Shown here: positions 36,281-49,325 of the stretch, one piece after another
Layout: each line of letters starts with the position of its first letter
Position numbering within the stretch: the stretch's first letter is position 1
Assembly (NCBI RefSeq): GCF_018691265.1
Contig: NW_024881321.1
Location: 18,014,698 to 18,078,697, forward strand
From: Tyto alba
Lineage: Eukaryota; Chordata; Aves; Strigiformes; Tytonidae
Direction: 5' to 3'
DNA length: 64,000 nt
Position numbers and translations under genes: made by a program
The notes under the pieces: model-generated
Seen by the model: only the letters and a program-made list of their open reading frames with translations
What the model was told of the DNA's origin: nothing
Databases searched by the model: none

Positions 36281-39200
36281 TAAATGTGCATCTAAGCATC
36301 TTTATGAACAGTTACAATGACTATCAAGATTACTGCAAATCTTACCATTTGACTTTTATTGGATCAGGTCCTTTGTTCTTCAGACCTCAAATCCTATTTA
36401 TGATTGATTATCTGTTCTGATTCTTTTTGGTATTACAATGAAGCAATTTGCCTTTGCTCATATTTGATACCTTCTGTTTTCCCTGTAAGATGTCACCCAC
36501 ACCACTTGTATTTTCAAGTCTGTCTGAGTTCATAACTGTGGTGATAGCTTTAGAGCAGAGTCAGGAGGTCAGGATGGCTGGCTTCTGCTTGCAGTTTAAT
36601 CACTGAGCTAAGATAGGTAAATTACTCTCTTATCTGCACTTGCAGTTTGCCTATTTTTAGATAGGTGTAAGAATAATCCTCAAAGTGGGAGAACAGAGGT
36701 AGGCTGTACCCTCAGGTTTCTTCCTGTTCTCCTAAGATATGCTCACTACTTCTAGGGGAAGAGGATTTTATTTAAAGCACATGCAGCAGCTATGTGGATA
36801 ACGCTGCTCCTGCAATAGGCAGGAGCTGTGAGCTCAGCTGGAGCCACGAGGTGCTGCGACCCACTGCCTCAGGAAGGCAATACATCCCCCAAGTCAGGCA
36901 CCCAGCATCGCTGGGCACTGCGAGGGGGTCACACAGCTCTGCTGGGCTCCCTGGACCCCACGTTTGCTGGATACCTCTGATCAGCAGTACCCTCACGTGG
37001 TGAAAGGCTGTGCGTCCTGGGTGGTTGCTTGAGTTTCACAGAGTTGGGTGTCTCTCTGCCTCTCACAATGCCAGCATGCTGCTCCCATGAAAGAAAGCCA
37101 TTTCCAGGGCCTGCTGAGCTTTAACCCATTTTCCTCCCCTTGAAACAGCACTGAAATAGTTGCCTCGCACACATTATAGGAGCTGTAATGAGCTTCCCAT
37201 ATAAAAGCTTAAAACTCTCCTGTAATAATTCAACATATGAAAGGTGGATTGGATCCAAAGATCCAAAATAGAACCAGATAAATAGGAAGCTCTTTTACAA
37301 TTATCAGAGCCCCAACTGACACCTTTCTGTTTTCCTTTCTCTTTCTGTCTTTGTCAGTAAGATATAAACCTCTTGCTGAGCTCTAAAAAAAAAATCAGCA
37401 AAGGCTGAAATGAAACAGGTACTGCAGCTGTAAAGCAATTTAAAGTGTGCCTTTAGTTTCAACAGCCAATCCATTACAAATTCCCAGAATTTTTTTTCAC
37501 TTCATTCTTGGGAAACCGTACAAAGAAATCCACCACAAACTCACATGTTAAATACTCACTAATTGTTAGAATTTCTTTAAGCTAATGGATCTTCCTGGCT
37601 AACTGGGTTTGATAGCTTGCTGACCTCGGGTCTGAAAAGGTAAATAGAGCTGAGTCAATAAGATAGTCAATATTTAAAGGACAAGATCCTGAAAGAAGTT
37701 TTTCTCTGAACAAAACAGCAGTAGGAGGCACTGTATCAGGTCTTCCAGTTGGAGCTGTTTTCTGTATCCTGAACCCCTTAAATGGTCACACTGAAGTGTT
37801 TGGAGGACCACATTCATCATTACTCCTAGTGTGTCCCAGGTCTTATAGGGAGGTATGAACTTTGTTCTAATAGAGCATCCAACATGCCATAAAGTGATTT
37901 ATTTTCTGGATTTTTAATACATATGAAATTTTTCCTGGGTTTCATTGTTTTTTCTCATATGCTGAAAATTTCTGTCCAAAGCTCGGTATGCCTTGCCAGG
38001 TATTTGTAATACTGGGAGATACTGACCACACACTTGTCACAGTCAGTATGTCTCAAACTTAGAAACAGTTTGGTGAAAAACATTACAGAGAAATCAAATC
38101 TCAAATCTTCTGGAATTTCTTTAGAAAGATGGATCCCTGCATGAATCTTGAAACAGTAGTTAAGTCTGAATAATGTTGTTCACACCTCAAATTCCAATCC
38201 AAAATTTCCTAAATATATGTGTGTCTTCAATTCTTTAAACAAAACACGTCAGGATTCTCATGATATACCAAGCAGTATCTCAGCTGTGAGCAAAAGGTTC
38301 AGAATTACTTATCACTGGTGAGAAAGGAGTCTAAAAAGCTTATATTCATTTGATGAGTTTGGACATGTTTGTAAGCATAGAGAAATTACATGTGTTGTAG
38401 TCTTTAAGCATTTTGATTTTGGTTTTGGTTGTTAAAATTCTTCATATGACTACAATTTAGTGATGTTCAATGTTAGTGATCTCCTGAAGGGGACTCTTAG
38501 GAGGTTTGTTATAATTCTACCAGATCAAAGATGAAGATAGAGTGATGGCCTTACTTCTGATCTGGAGAAAGTCCTGCAGCTCATCTCTAGGCTACTGCTT
38601 AATCACATTACCAAGACACACACATATTACTGCGGAGTGAATGTTTTGCCTGTGAAATGAATCAGAATGAACTGCAGTAACCCAGAGGCTTCAGACAAAA
38701 TCTCAGCAGAATCTATGAACAGTCCTTTATGAAGTCTCTTGCTCTATGGACTGATCATAGATGAGAACTAAGGCATTTTATTAATCATTGTATTATATTC
38801 TAGTTCCAAAAAGGGGCTTTATGTCCAGGAGTGTATAATACATGGGGAGAGTCTGGTGCATCAGAATGGGAATCAAAGAGGAAACTACCCTGTAGGTGAC
38901 TCTAAAAGCAACAAATGAGGAAAACAAAGCAAGAGGTAAGACTGGAGCCAATTTCACCTGAGATGTCTTTACATGCACAAACCTTTTTTTTTTAAGCAAC
39001 ACTGAAGTCACTCATTAAACAGCCCATGTGGCAAGGGATGCAGTATAGTCCTCATGGTCTTTGTGCTCCATCTTTAATGCAATGAATATTGAAACAATTT
39101 GTGCACAAAGCTCAAAGTAACATCGACTGATTAAAGAATGTGAACAAATACTAACATCTTCTTGAAAGGTCTTTCCCTCTGTGTACCCATGGTCAGCTAG

Positions 39201-41320
39201 AAGAGCCTATTGATTAAGGTATTCTCAAGAAGACAGGAAGTAGACTTCAATCTCCCCTTCCTTGGATGCATGATTTAACTAGTGAGCTCTCTGTAGAAAT
39301 TTGGAACAGAGGCTGAAGAGAGAAGGTAGAAACAGCAGTATTTTAAAATACAATTATTGCCCCTGTGTAACTCTTCCATGAATTTATGATAGTTGTTTTC
39401 AGTGTACACTTACTGAATGGAAATAATTATTAAGTACTGGTAGGGGAACAACTGATTTCTATACCCTGAGTGATTCTGGACATAATCTGTCAAGCCTCAT
39501 TGCTGAGCAACTCTCATTTGGAAAGTAGTGATGCTTCCAAGACTAGGTAGCAGCTAAACAGAGACTTAAGAACTGCAATGTTGAACTTAGGGAGCCTAAA
39601 TTCTGGCTTCTTCTATTTTCAAATGAAGTTCATGTCAAATGATAGCTATTCACATTCTCAGTATGCTCCTATTATGAGATGGCTACTTTCTCTGACAGCA
39701 CTGGTGAACCAAAAGTCTTTATAATTAGAATGATTGATTAAAACTTCCCTGTCTGAACTTCAGCTAAACCTGCATTCTTTGTGTATCTGGCATCAGAAGC
39801 CTGTGACATGTGCTTACCCCTATTTTATCCTATTTACGCCATGGATTACCATCCGTGTTATTGTCCACAGGTGGAATTCTTTGACTTTCTACCAATTTAT
39901 TTTTCAGAACACAAAATAAAAATTGCCAGCAAAACCTAATTTCAAATGGCTCTTCCTCTTTTTGTGATACCAGCCTTCCTGCAAATCCAAGCAAGAATTT
40001 CTTTGGTTAAATGGAAAGATGTTTTTACAACTTTATTGCTGAATGACAGATAATCCATAAACCTTATAATGAGCAAAGGAAGGATTTCTTTTATTAGAGA
40101 AGTTTGTTAAAATATTGGCAGCACATCACCAGACAGCATGCATCTTTCCTTGCTCTTTGCAGTATATTTGTAAAAACAATGCTTATTATTGTAACACAGA
40201 TTTGTAAAGCCAAATTTATTTTCTATATTTAACTATACAGTGTTTCCTACAGGGAAGATCAGATGAACAAGTTAAAATATGTAATTTCTAAGCACTTTGT
40301 TACTGAGGAGAAAGGGTCTTGTAGACCTTGGCCAATTGTTAGTATTCTTTCTATATATGATTGTCTTAAATATTCATTCTGGTTGTTTGAAAAACTCAAT
40401 GTGTTCTGACACCAAAGGATCTATTTATTAATTGAAATTTTATTGGGAGAATTCAATCCTAAAGGATGAATCACTGTGGCTGGGAAGAGGACATTCTGAT
40501 AGACAGATGAAAGGGAATCAGTATATATGGTTTCAACAGAGAAAAGAAAGTCTGATTGCTTTGCTTGTTGGAACAGTAACTGTTTAGGAATATTATTACT
40601 GCAATAGCAGTCCGGTTTATTTCAGGATGACTGGAGTTGTTTCAAAGGCTCAGAATTTCTTTTTTTCATCACTTTTACATAGTTCCAGTTCACATTTGAG
40701 TGGCTGCTCTTGCTTTGTGCTTATTCCAGATGCTGTCTCACTTTCTTCTTTTGCTGGGATAGCTTTCATAAGCCTTTCTCATTGAAGCATTGTCTTTTTT
40801 ATCCAGGAAATGGAGTATCCCAGTGTGTTTTCTGACAGCTATAAAAGACAAAAATCTTTGGCTGATGTGTTTGCAGGCACAGCCCCTGAGACTTTTTCTG
40901 CCTTAGTGGAATAGCTAAGGTCATGAATATAGCAGGGCTGAAAGGTCAACCTGGTATATCCATACTGGTACAATTATATTGCTTACAAGAAAAGAGACAG
41001 TTTTAATGAACTAGTACATATGGAGACAAAATAAGCATATTTTGTAATCAATCAAGAGGTTAAATACTGCTGTCCAACTTTCATTTCTGTATGTTTTTCA
41101 TGTCATTGTTTGCTTGACAAATTATTACTTTTACAGAGTAAGTTAGAAAAGAAAATCCTTTTTTCCAGTTACAGTTCTGTAAATAAGTCAAGGAAATGGT
41201 TTTCAGATGTATGCTTAATAGCAAAAACAACAAAAAATGTACATACAGCCAAAACTCCCACCCCACTGACTTGGGCAGATATTTTCAAGGTGCCAGACAC
41301 GCATAGACCTTAGGTTTTGA

Positions 41321-41399
41321 TTTTTTTTGTTGTTGTTTTTGTTGGGTTTTGTTGTTGTTGTTGTTTTGTTTTTGTTTTTGTTTTTGTTTTTTTTTTTTT
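41321..41399. repeat. GTT / GTTTTT low-complexity tract
   Basis: Plus strand almost entirely G and T: GTT units, then four or more GTTTTT units, then poly(T). It is a simple repeat. The lysine- and asparagine-rich minus-strand frame across it is an artefact. Confidence 0.9.
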
Positions 41400-42677
41400 C
41401 CTGTTGTTGGTCTTGTTTAAACAACAGTCAGCTATCAACTAGCACCTACATTCATTCTTAATATTTTTTTCTCTTCCAAAAACATTTACCTCATCCAGTG
41501 GCTACCCTTTAAATTTGAATATCTATTGATCTTGGACCCTCTCCTGATAACATTTAATAGGTTTCTGTAGAGCAGTCTGACCTTCTTCTCTCTTGGTAAG
41601 AATTAGGCCCATTCCTTTAATCACTTTAAATGATGTGGGGAAATCCACATCTTCCATTTCCCTTACACACACCACCAGCTTTCTGGGTCAAACTATAAGC
41701 TGTCTCTATTGAAATTTGCTTACAATGCCACTGTCCTTGAAATCTTTCAGCTGTCCAATGCTATTCTTCTACCACAAAATGCTTTCTATATGGACAAAAA
41801 AGAATTAGAAAGAAGAATGCAATTTAAAAAAAAAAAAATCTAAAATTTCCAACTTCCCTTTTCTTCCATATTATGTTTAAGTTGGTGTTGCCCTCAAGAG
41901 TATGTATCAATGTGTAGAGGATCCTAGTTGCAAAGATTAATCTGGCTGACAGATCATCACTGGTTGGTCATCACTGATGGAGAAGGTGTAGAGGAAGAGG
42001 AGAAAGAAGTTGTTAGCATCATGCATGAGAGTGAAAAGAAAGGCAAGTGACTTGAACTGTAAGTGATAGATCAGAGCAACCAAATTCAGAGTTAAGTAAG
42101 AAAAGATCAGACCAAAGGGCAATGATGTTGACAATGTATTTCTTTGTGTCTGTGTGTATGTACAGAGAGATAGACAAGTAGATATGTTTTGCATGAACTG
42201 TGAGAAGTGACAATGTCGAAAGAAGCCAAAGAGTAGTAAGGGGCAGTCCGCAAAGTGGCAGAAGTGAAGTGCTTAACCAAGAATTTACTACTGGGGCAGG
42301 AGGAAAAGGTCAGCTGTGAAAGCCAATTTACCCAAAAGCGCTGCTTGGTGGGGGATTTTTCCTTCTTTTTTTCTCCCTGCCTTTAAACGATCTGTCTGAC
42401 TTTTCTTTTTGAAATCATATATCTGTTTGCCTTACATTAATATCCATGTCTTGTTCTTCTGTGTTACATTACCTTTGAAGTGCCTGAGCATTTGTGCTTC
42501 TCCTAGAAAGTCTTAGCACTGAGAAATCTTGGTATTAGATAACCTTGAGAAACTGCCAGTTTCCTTATTTATCACTTTGTTTCTGACAAAATATCACAGC
42601 AGTAATGCTGACGCTCCAGTGTTGTATTTTACCGCTTGCTTTTTTCTCATTCTTCGCATTTTTTTCTCAGTTAAATA

Positions 42678-42911
42678 TCAAGGCATTTGTTTCTGTCCTA
42701 GAATCAGATCACTCCTGTTTTTCACCAGACGCATCCTATATCCCTGGCCTTTATGCACCACGTTAATCCTGTCATACACATCCTGAACTGTCCTTTCTCT
42801 TTCTGCTTTCCGAAGTAACTGTCTCACCTTGTTCTTAATACGGTGAACATACATAAAATGTTGTCTTGGCTCCTCATGATACAAAGATGCAGACGTGCCC
42901 CTGCCCTGACA
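42678..42911 (-). other. Unassigned minus-strand open frame with charged composition
   Basis: The frame is open for about 78 codons and ends at a TGA at 42678-42680. The translation is rich in Arg, Lys and Glu and includes HRIKNKVRQLLRKAERERTV. I do not recognise it. There is no good start codon; the apparent start at 42884 is TTG. A strong splice-donor-like AAG|GTGAGA lies inside it on the minus strand at 42828/42827. It might be an exon or pseudogene fragment, but chance is at least as likely. Confidence 0.2.
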
Positions 42912-43456
42912 TCAGGCTTCCTGCGGTGGTGCTGACAGCTTGTTTTCTCCCAACTAAGGCAACTGCAGGGTGCAGGGGAGCTGTATACCACTAGACAACC
43001 AAAATCAGGATGAGAAAAAGATCTATACCTGTGACAAAGGGCATCAGAGAAATAAGGAAGTGGATAAGCATACAAACATTCAAAATATTCAGATAAAAAA
43101 TGGTCCCATTCCTTAAAGCAGGCAAGTTAACACATACCATGGGTATGAGAACAGCATCTTAACACAGCGATGCTCAACAGAGCTCCTAATCCAAAATCTG
43201 GGGAGCTGAAACTCAATGTGTTTGGAGAGGGTTATTTTTATAAACATCTAGACAAGAAGCTGTGTCTGGCAAAGTATCAAAGGAATGTGTTGCTTTCTTT
43301 TTACTCTTGCCATCACAAATTATGGAGAAGACCCTCCCCCTCAGGAGATTAAAGTAGTGTTTGCTACCAGACACCTTGCTCACATAGAAGGGAGCAATGG
43401 GAGATCTTGGAAAATCACCAGTTTTCTTACGTGCTGCCTACATGCTTTAATCTCTG

Positions 43457-43580
43457 GGGTTTTTTCTTTGTTGTTTGTTGTTTGTTGTTATTGTAGTTGT
43501 TGTTTATTTGGTGGGTTGGTTTTGTTGGGTTATTTTTTGGTTGGTTGGTTGGTTTGGTATGGTTTGGTTTGGTTTTTGTT
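43457..43580. repeat. GT-rich tract: TTGTTTG then TTGG units
   Basis: About 120 bp with almost no C and few A on the plus strand. It begins with GTTGTTT units and shifts to TTGG and TTTGG units with some GGG triplets. It is strand-asymmetric low-complexity DNA. Confidence 0.9.
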
Positions 43581-44859
43581 CTTTCAGGACTGAGAATTGC
43601 TGCTTTTAAAAGCTGAGAGATCAGTAGACTGTTGAACACTGGAAGCATTTTTACAGGACCAAAGGCTACCAAAATCTGAAAGGCTTATAAAAAATTAAAA
43701 ATAATGGTTTTGGTGTCACTTGTTTCCTCTCTAGTATACATTGAAAACAAATATTTAGACATTTTTACTCAAGAAGATAGCCAACAGTCAAGGCAGAACT
43801 CAGAAGTTCTGATATAAAGACAGAAGTTCTATCTAAAATAAGTCTCTATCTTTGCTATACTATTTCCTCAATAAGAAATACTCCAAATGTAAGTCCCAAG
43901 TTCTGTATTTTTTCCAGAGGAGATAAAATTTCTTTTATAGATAAAGGCTGGCAGAAAGCACTCTTAATACCCTTTTCAGCTCATATATGTAACAAGAAAC
44001 TGCAGTACTTCACGCTCCATAAACTTTACTACTTCCCTCCAGTTTCAGACCAAATGAAGTTCAGAGTTACATTTAGGAGACTCCACATATGATTAGAAAT
44101 CACTGTTGCTCATACATTATTCATGGAACTATAATTACATGTGTAGATTATAGGCATTTATACATGGTTTCATATGTTCTTCTTAACTGGCAACCACTTT
44201 TAAATTACAACCCTTAATTTTGCATTCTAGGAAGTGAAATTAAAAAAAAAAAAAAAAAAAGAAATCTCTTTCACTATCTGTAATCTTTGAGTTTTTCCAA
44301 CAGAGGTCACCCTAAAATCTACTTTAGCCTACTGAGAACATCACCAATGGTGTTTCTATAGCAAATACAAATTATATCATTTATTCCAAGACTTAACAGA
44401 TCAATGACTGTCAGTTGAGATGCTCAGTTTATCAGCCTGAAGATGCATAAGTCATTCAAAATAAAACTAGGATTTGGTTTATCATGAAGTCAGATGTGAG
44501 GTATTTTACTTAACATTTTCATTTGCCACGATAAAAACTTTTCAGTTAAAAAATACATACAAAGCTAGATATTTGAATATAGAAATTACTTTATAATACC
44601 ATTTAGTCTTATACTAGTACATTTTTGCATACGATACTGCAACATAACTAAGGATCATTTTTTATTTATCCTGATGGCAATATAAGTGCCAGAGTTGACA
44701 GAGGAGAATGGATATTGAAAACTATCATTTGCAACCTTGTTTTTTAAAAGATAAAAGTCCTCATGATGTCCCTTAAACTCTCCTCTCCCACATACCGAAA
44801 TGAAATAACTTGGTAGTCTGCCAAATTTCCCCTCTCCACATCTTCATGGGCCAGGAAAA

Positions 44860-45230
44860 GGCGAAGGCACTTCAGGCCAGCCTAATTGAAGCACAGACCA
44901 GACTCAGCGACAGCTACCTTTATTTATAAAGCATGCCCCCAGAGTTGTTAATGGGTTTGTTCTACTTAGAAATAACCTGTCTATTTATCTATTTAAGGTG
45001 AGATTTGTGTCTGATTAACAACAGATCATCCCTATTGGAGTGACATGGGGATTTTCTTAATTGCTTTCCACTAATTGGAAAATATTAACTGTTCGTGTTA
45101 TCTGCTAATGTGACAGCTCATATTGCTGTTGTGCTGTTAGGCTGGCAAAGCCATTTACAGATGATGTCCAAGAACAACCTTTAAATAACAGAAATGTAGC
45201 TGCTTCCCAACACACGAAAGAGAAAGAAAC
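44860..45230. promoter_or_regulatory. Candidate conserved noncoding element
   Basis: A stretch of even base composition without long homopolymers, dense in homeodomain-type TAAT/ATTA cores, for example CTTAATTGCTTTCCACTAAT and GTCTGATTAACAACAG. Such texture is common in vertebrate developmental enhancers lying in gene deserts. This is inference from appearance only; no alignment was available. Confidence 0.3.
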
Positions 45231-45444
45231 ATTTTATAAGGGTGCATTGGTAGGAATTGTCTCATTGCATGCACAGAGAACTGATGGATTTGACAGATCC
45301 AAGTGAATATTTTGTTCCAGTGTCATGTGTTGTTTCTTCCTTAGCTGTTGAAGTGCCTGAAAGCCAGTAGAGAATTTCTGTACCAAGTTGTTACTGTTGT
45401 GTGAGCAGGAAAAGTCTTCTGAAACTAAAAGAGAGAGTCAGACG

Positions 45445-46188
45445 GACCAGAAGGCACTTTCTAGAGGTGTCTCGTCCAATTCCCCTGCTCAGAGCAGAGT
45501 CAGGGTTTGCTCAGAGCCACATCCAGTTGGCTTCTGAATATTTCTAGGGATGGAGATCCCACAGCCTTTTGAGACAACCTGTTCCATTGTTTGACCACCC
45601 TCATAGTAAAAACATTTTTCTCTATAGCTATTCAGATTATCCTGTGTCCCAGTTTGTGCTTATTGACTCTTGTTCTATAACTGTGTACCTTCAAGAAAAA
45701 TCTGACTTCACTTTACACCTTCTCATCTGGTGTTGTTCATAGCGGTAAGACCACCCCATCAATAGCCTTCTCTTTTGCAGTCTGAATAGGCCCAGATCTT
45801 GAATGATCTCTTGGTACATCATGTTATCCAGTCCCAAACCCACTTGTTCTAGTATGTCAGTACCTGTCTTATACTGTGGATCCCAAAACTGGACACAGCA
45901 CTTCAGATGTGGTCTCACAAGTGCTGAATATAACCTTTTCCTTTGACCCGCTATCTTAACTTCTGCTGATATATCCCAGGACACTTTGGTTTGCTGTGAA
46001 GATACATTGGTGGCTCATGTTCAAACCCTCCACCAGAATCTCTGAATCCTTCCCTGCAGAGCTGCTCTCTGGCCAGCTGGGACCCAGCCTGCCCTGCTGC
46101 ATGGGATTATTCCATCCCATGTGCAGGACTCTGCATTTGCCTTTTTGCTGAACTTCAGGAGGTTCCTGTCAACTCAAGCAATTGAGAA
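45445..46188 (-). mobile_element. CR1 LINE fragment, 3' end plus part of ORF2
   Basis: The plus strand reads as the reverse complement of a CR1 3' region. The 3' UTR side (gaaggcactttctagaggtg, then ccctgctcagagcagagtca) begins at about 45445. The coding sense then runs leftwards from about 46188. The minus-strand open frame 45691-45984 encodes LYSALVRPHLKCCVQFWDPQ and, further on, DLGLFRLQKRRL. These are hallmarks of the C-terminal end of the CR1 reverse-transcriptase protein. The copy is 5'-truncated and carries stops and indels, so it is inactive. Confidence 0.93.
45691..45984 (-). pseudogene. CR1 ORF2 C-terminal remnant
   Basis: A 97-codon stretch within the CR1 copy keeps the coding frame for the region downstream of the reverse-transcriptase catalytic core. 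LYSALVRPHLKCCVQFWDPQ lies at about residues 18-37 and the GLFRLQKRRLLMG region at about 65-77. The catalytic domain and endonuclease are absent, lost by 5' truncation. The apparent start is simply the first ATG in the surviving frame. It has no function of its own. Confidence 0.85.
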
Positions 46189-49100
46189 GTGTCATGTTAA
46201 ATTTTACCACATTTCAGTGTTTTCAGGAGACAGTTAAGAAGGTGGTTTCAACAAATTTTGCTGAAGCTGTTGAAGATTTTTACTGGGTGTGAACATCAAG
46301 CCTCAGGAAATTTCACAGTGCTCTTAGCTTCAAAAGTCTTAATTTGAAACCCCTCTTCTCTTTTTCTCAGAAATTGTAAAATATGTACATGCAAATGCAA
46401 CAATGCACTTGTGAATGTATACACATGCATAACACTACATATTTCTCTACTTTCTACTGATACCCATTAAAATACACAATAAAGCAAACAAAGACACTTT
46501 CACATTATAAAGAATTATATCCATTCTACAAAGAGCTGTAGAGAACACAGAAGTATAAGGTCTGTTAATCCTGACAGTATCCTCTTAATTACAGCATCAT
46601 GAATGTGATGCTCAAATATAGCAAAATTCAAATTTTTTGTTGGCCCATTAGGTAGTCAGTTACAATGCTGTATATTTTTTGGAACGAAGAAAGTTTAACA
46701 TTGCTTGTAATAAGTACTCATGAGACTTTTTGAAAACTGGTAAATGATTCAGATGAAGTATTAACAGTACTATTTCTGAAAAAATAACTACCACAAGATG
46801 GAGGTACACACTACATACTGAAATAATCACTAGAGCCTTTTTCTGAGAGTACAATCAGTAGGGACAGAGTTTCATGTCCTGTACTTTCCTTGCAAAACTA
46901 ACTGTACTATCTGTAATCTGAAAGTCTGTACCTGTGAAGCTCATTGCAGGCTTGGGAATTTATGCACCAAGACCAAGATATATTGGTTGAAATCCTGAGC
47001 TCATTAAAGTCAATGGCAAAACTGCTACTGATTCACACAAGCCTGGCTTTTATATCTAGAACTTTTTATCCGCACTTGTCTTCCACGTATTAACATAAAT
47101 GCCAGCTAACTAAGAGAATCAGTATCTCCTCATCAACACAAGTTCATTTAATTTACATGCTGTACTTGCACCCAATAAAATGTTTGTGTTCTGAGCTGTT
47201 ATAAGTCATTAAGTGATGTTAAGAGCCCAGGAAAACAGATGGAGAACCTTCAGGACATGCCATCTGATGAATATAAGACTACAGTCCTACTGCAAGAAAA
47301 CAGTGTGCAAGTTTTGCACATGACATGAAGTTCCACAGAAATTAGACTTTGCCTATTAGTGTGGCTTCCATGGGGACTGCACATGTGTGTGGGTGTATTT
47401 GTGTGGCTGAAAGATTCATAACCTAATAGTAAGTATCAAAGGATATTCATTATAAATTAATATTAATAGACAAGCAATACCTGTGGAAAGCAGTGTCTTT
47501 TAAAGAGTTCTGGGGAGCAATAAGTCAGATTCAGAAAACCCACTGGCTCCCAGAAACATCATCAGCTGCCACTGGTGGGAATGTGATGCCCCCAGCCTGC
47601 CACCGGAGAGGATTTGTCACACTGCTTCCCGTGGCAATGTACTGTGGCAAAATCTGCTTGCAAGTGACCTTTCATTACACAAAACAGCAGATGGCAGCCT
47701 ACAGCCAGTATTTTTTACTCTGCTGTTTGCTGCTGTAATTAATAAACAGAATCTCTCTGAGAGATTTTTGTAGGAAAGCTATGATATATTTAGGTGCACA
47801 GAAATATGAGGAATGAGTGTTTGTGTTCTTCCCTCCTGCCTTGCCTCTGTGGCACAACTGTGCTCATTCGTATTTTTGGTGCAGAGGGAATTCTCCTTTT
47901 TTTTTTTTTCCTCATCCAGCTGGTGAAATTTATTGCTGTAATGTAGTCAGCTCCTCAAAGAACCAGGGCAGAAGCAGCTGATCTGGGGACAGCAGGCAAG
48001 GAAATTTTAAACTGTTTAATGCTCCTGACTACAGCCTTTGATGAAGTCAAGAAAGACTTCATAACATTTTTTACTTTCCATTGAGTTTTTATTAGTCTGC
48101 TTTAAAAGAAATAACTGTGAAGTTACAGAAGCAGCATCTCCCCTCCCCTCCCTTGGCTAGCTGCTGCTGTGCTAACACACAGTGCTCTGAAAGACTAACA
48201 AATTGGTGCATACTCTCTTAGGACTTCAAGATCACCATCCAGCCCTTTTAGCGTAAATGCAGCTACATTGGGGCACTTATATTCCAAATGACAGAGGCTT
48301 GAAGAATTTATCTATTAGCCACAGAGCACTTTGCAGGCTGATATCTCCACGTGTGTCCATACACATGAAGAAGTGGTCCACAATATACAGACAGTTGCCA
48401 AATCCAGAAAATATGATCCTGGGTCTTGGATTTGTTTTTTTAAGGTTTAAAATTGCTTCTGCTTCAACTATTGGGTTTCTTCTCATCCCCTGTTCTGGTC
48501 CCCTTTGCTTTGCCCACAATCCAAGCAGTAGTGAAGGAGCAGGGGCCTCAGAGAAATGCCTGTATGAGGCTGCCTCTGCCCATAGAGACCCACACCACTC
48601 ATGCCCTGTACCACTTAGCAGTGCCTCTTCACCTTGCAGTCCTCAGTGGTTGGAAATAGTAATTGGGTTCTGCAGATTACAAATGTCTTTTGTGCAAAGA
48701 CTTTTACACAAATAGCTGATAAGGTAGTTGTTCTTTTAATACTAAAATGACCAGAATTACTTATATGTTATCACCTAAGGATATCACAGTAGGATGACAG
48801 TCAATTTGTAAAGGATTTTCTTTGGATCAACAGAGAGAAAAACTGAATGTTTTAAATGTGGTCTTTCAGCACAATTTGATTTTATATACATGTAGATAAG
48901 CTTTATGTATATTCATCAGGTGAACTATAAGCCTACTTCTTTCTTTAATTTGCTGAAGAAAAATCTGACGACAGAGAGTATTTTTACAGCATTAAAAAAG
49001 CTGTTAAGAACATTGCCAAAAGGATATTGCATCAATAATTCAGGATATCCTTTACAAAATATATAAATATTTCTAGGAATTCTAAAATGGAAAATCACAA

Positions 49101-49325
49101 TGTTTCTTAATCTAGTTTCATAGGAGAAGACTTGTCTCATCTCAGTTGCTATTCAGCCATAGAAGAATGAGGTGGAAGTCACTTTTGATGCTACTCATGG
49201 AACAAGGCCTGCTTTTAATGTGGGCTGTCACCCACCCCTTCCAGCCTTGGGATTTGCCTCCTTTCATCAGGAAATACAAAAATGTCATCTCAGACCCTCA
49301 GTTTTCTTTCCCTCTTCTGTATTCT
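46189..49325. other. Unique noncoding sequence
   Basis: About 3.1 kb with no recognised gene or repeat. The plus-strand open frame at 48257-48715 (152 codons) is the longest here, but its translation shows no domain and overlaps a similar-sized minus-strand frame, so I treat it as chance. Confidence 0.5.

Larger units (their letters stand above)
36281..45444. other. Unique noncoding sequence with two GT-rich tracts
   Basis: No gene recognised. A short GC-rich patch at about 36780-37010 has neither a repeat signature nor a convincing ORF. The stretch 37150-37480 and, more strikingly, 44860-45230 have the homeodomain-motif-rich look of conserved noncoding DNA. A minus-strand open frame at 42678-42884 has an unusually charged translation. 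Runs of 12-19 A occur at about 41825-41837 and at 44242-44260. Confidence 0.5.

Noticed and set aside
36780..37010. GC-rich patch as a CpG island promoter
   Set aside because: Only a few CpGs and about 230 bp long; too short and CpG-poor for a typical island, and no adjacent gene signal.
41215..41424. Lys/Asn/Thr-rich minus-strand open frame
   Set aside because: Entirely produced by translating the GTT/GTTTTT low-complexity tract.
48257..48715. 152-codon open frame on the plus strand
   Set aside because: Composition is not protein-like in any family I know, overlapping frames of 68-80 codons exist on both strands, and no promoter or splice signals stand out.
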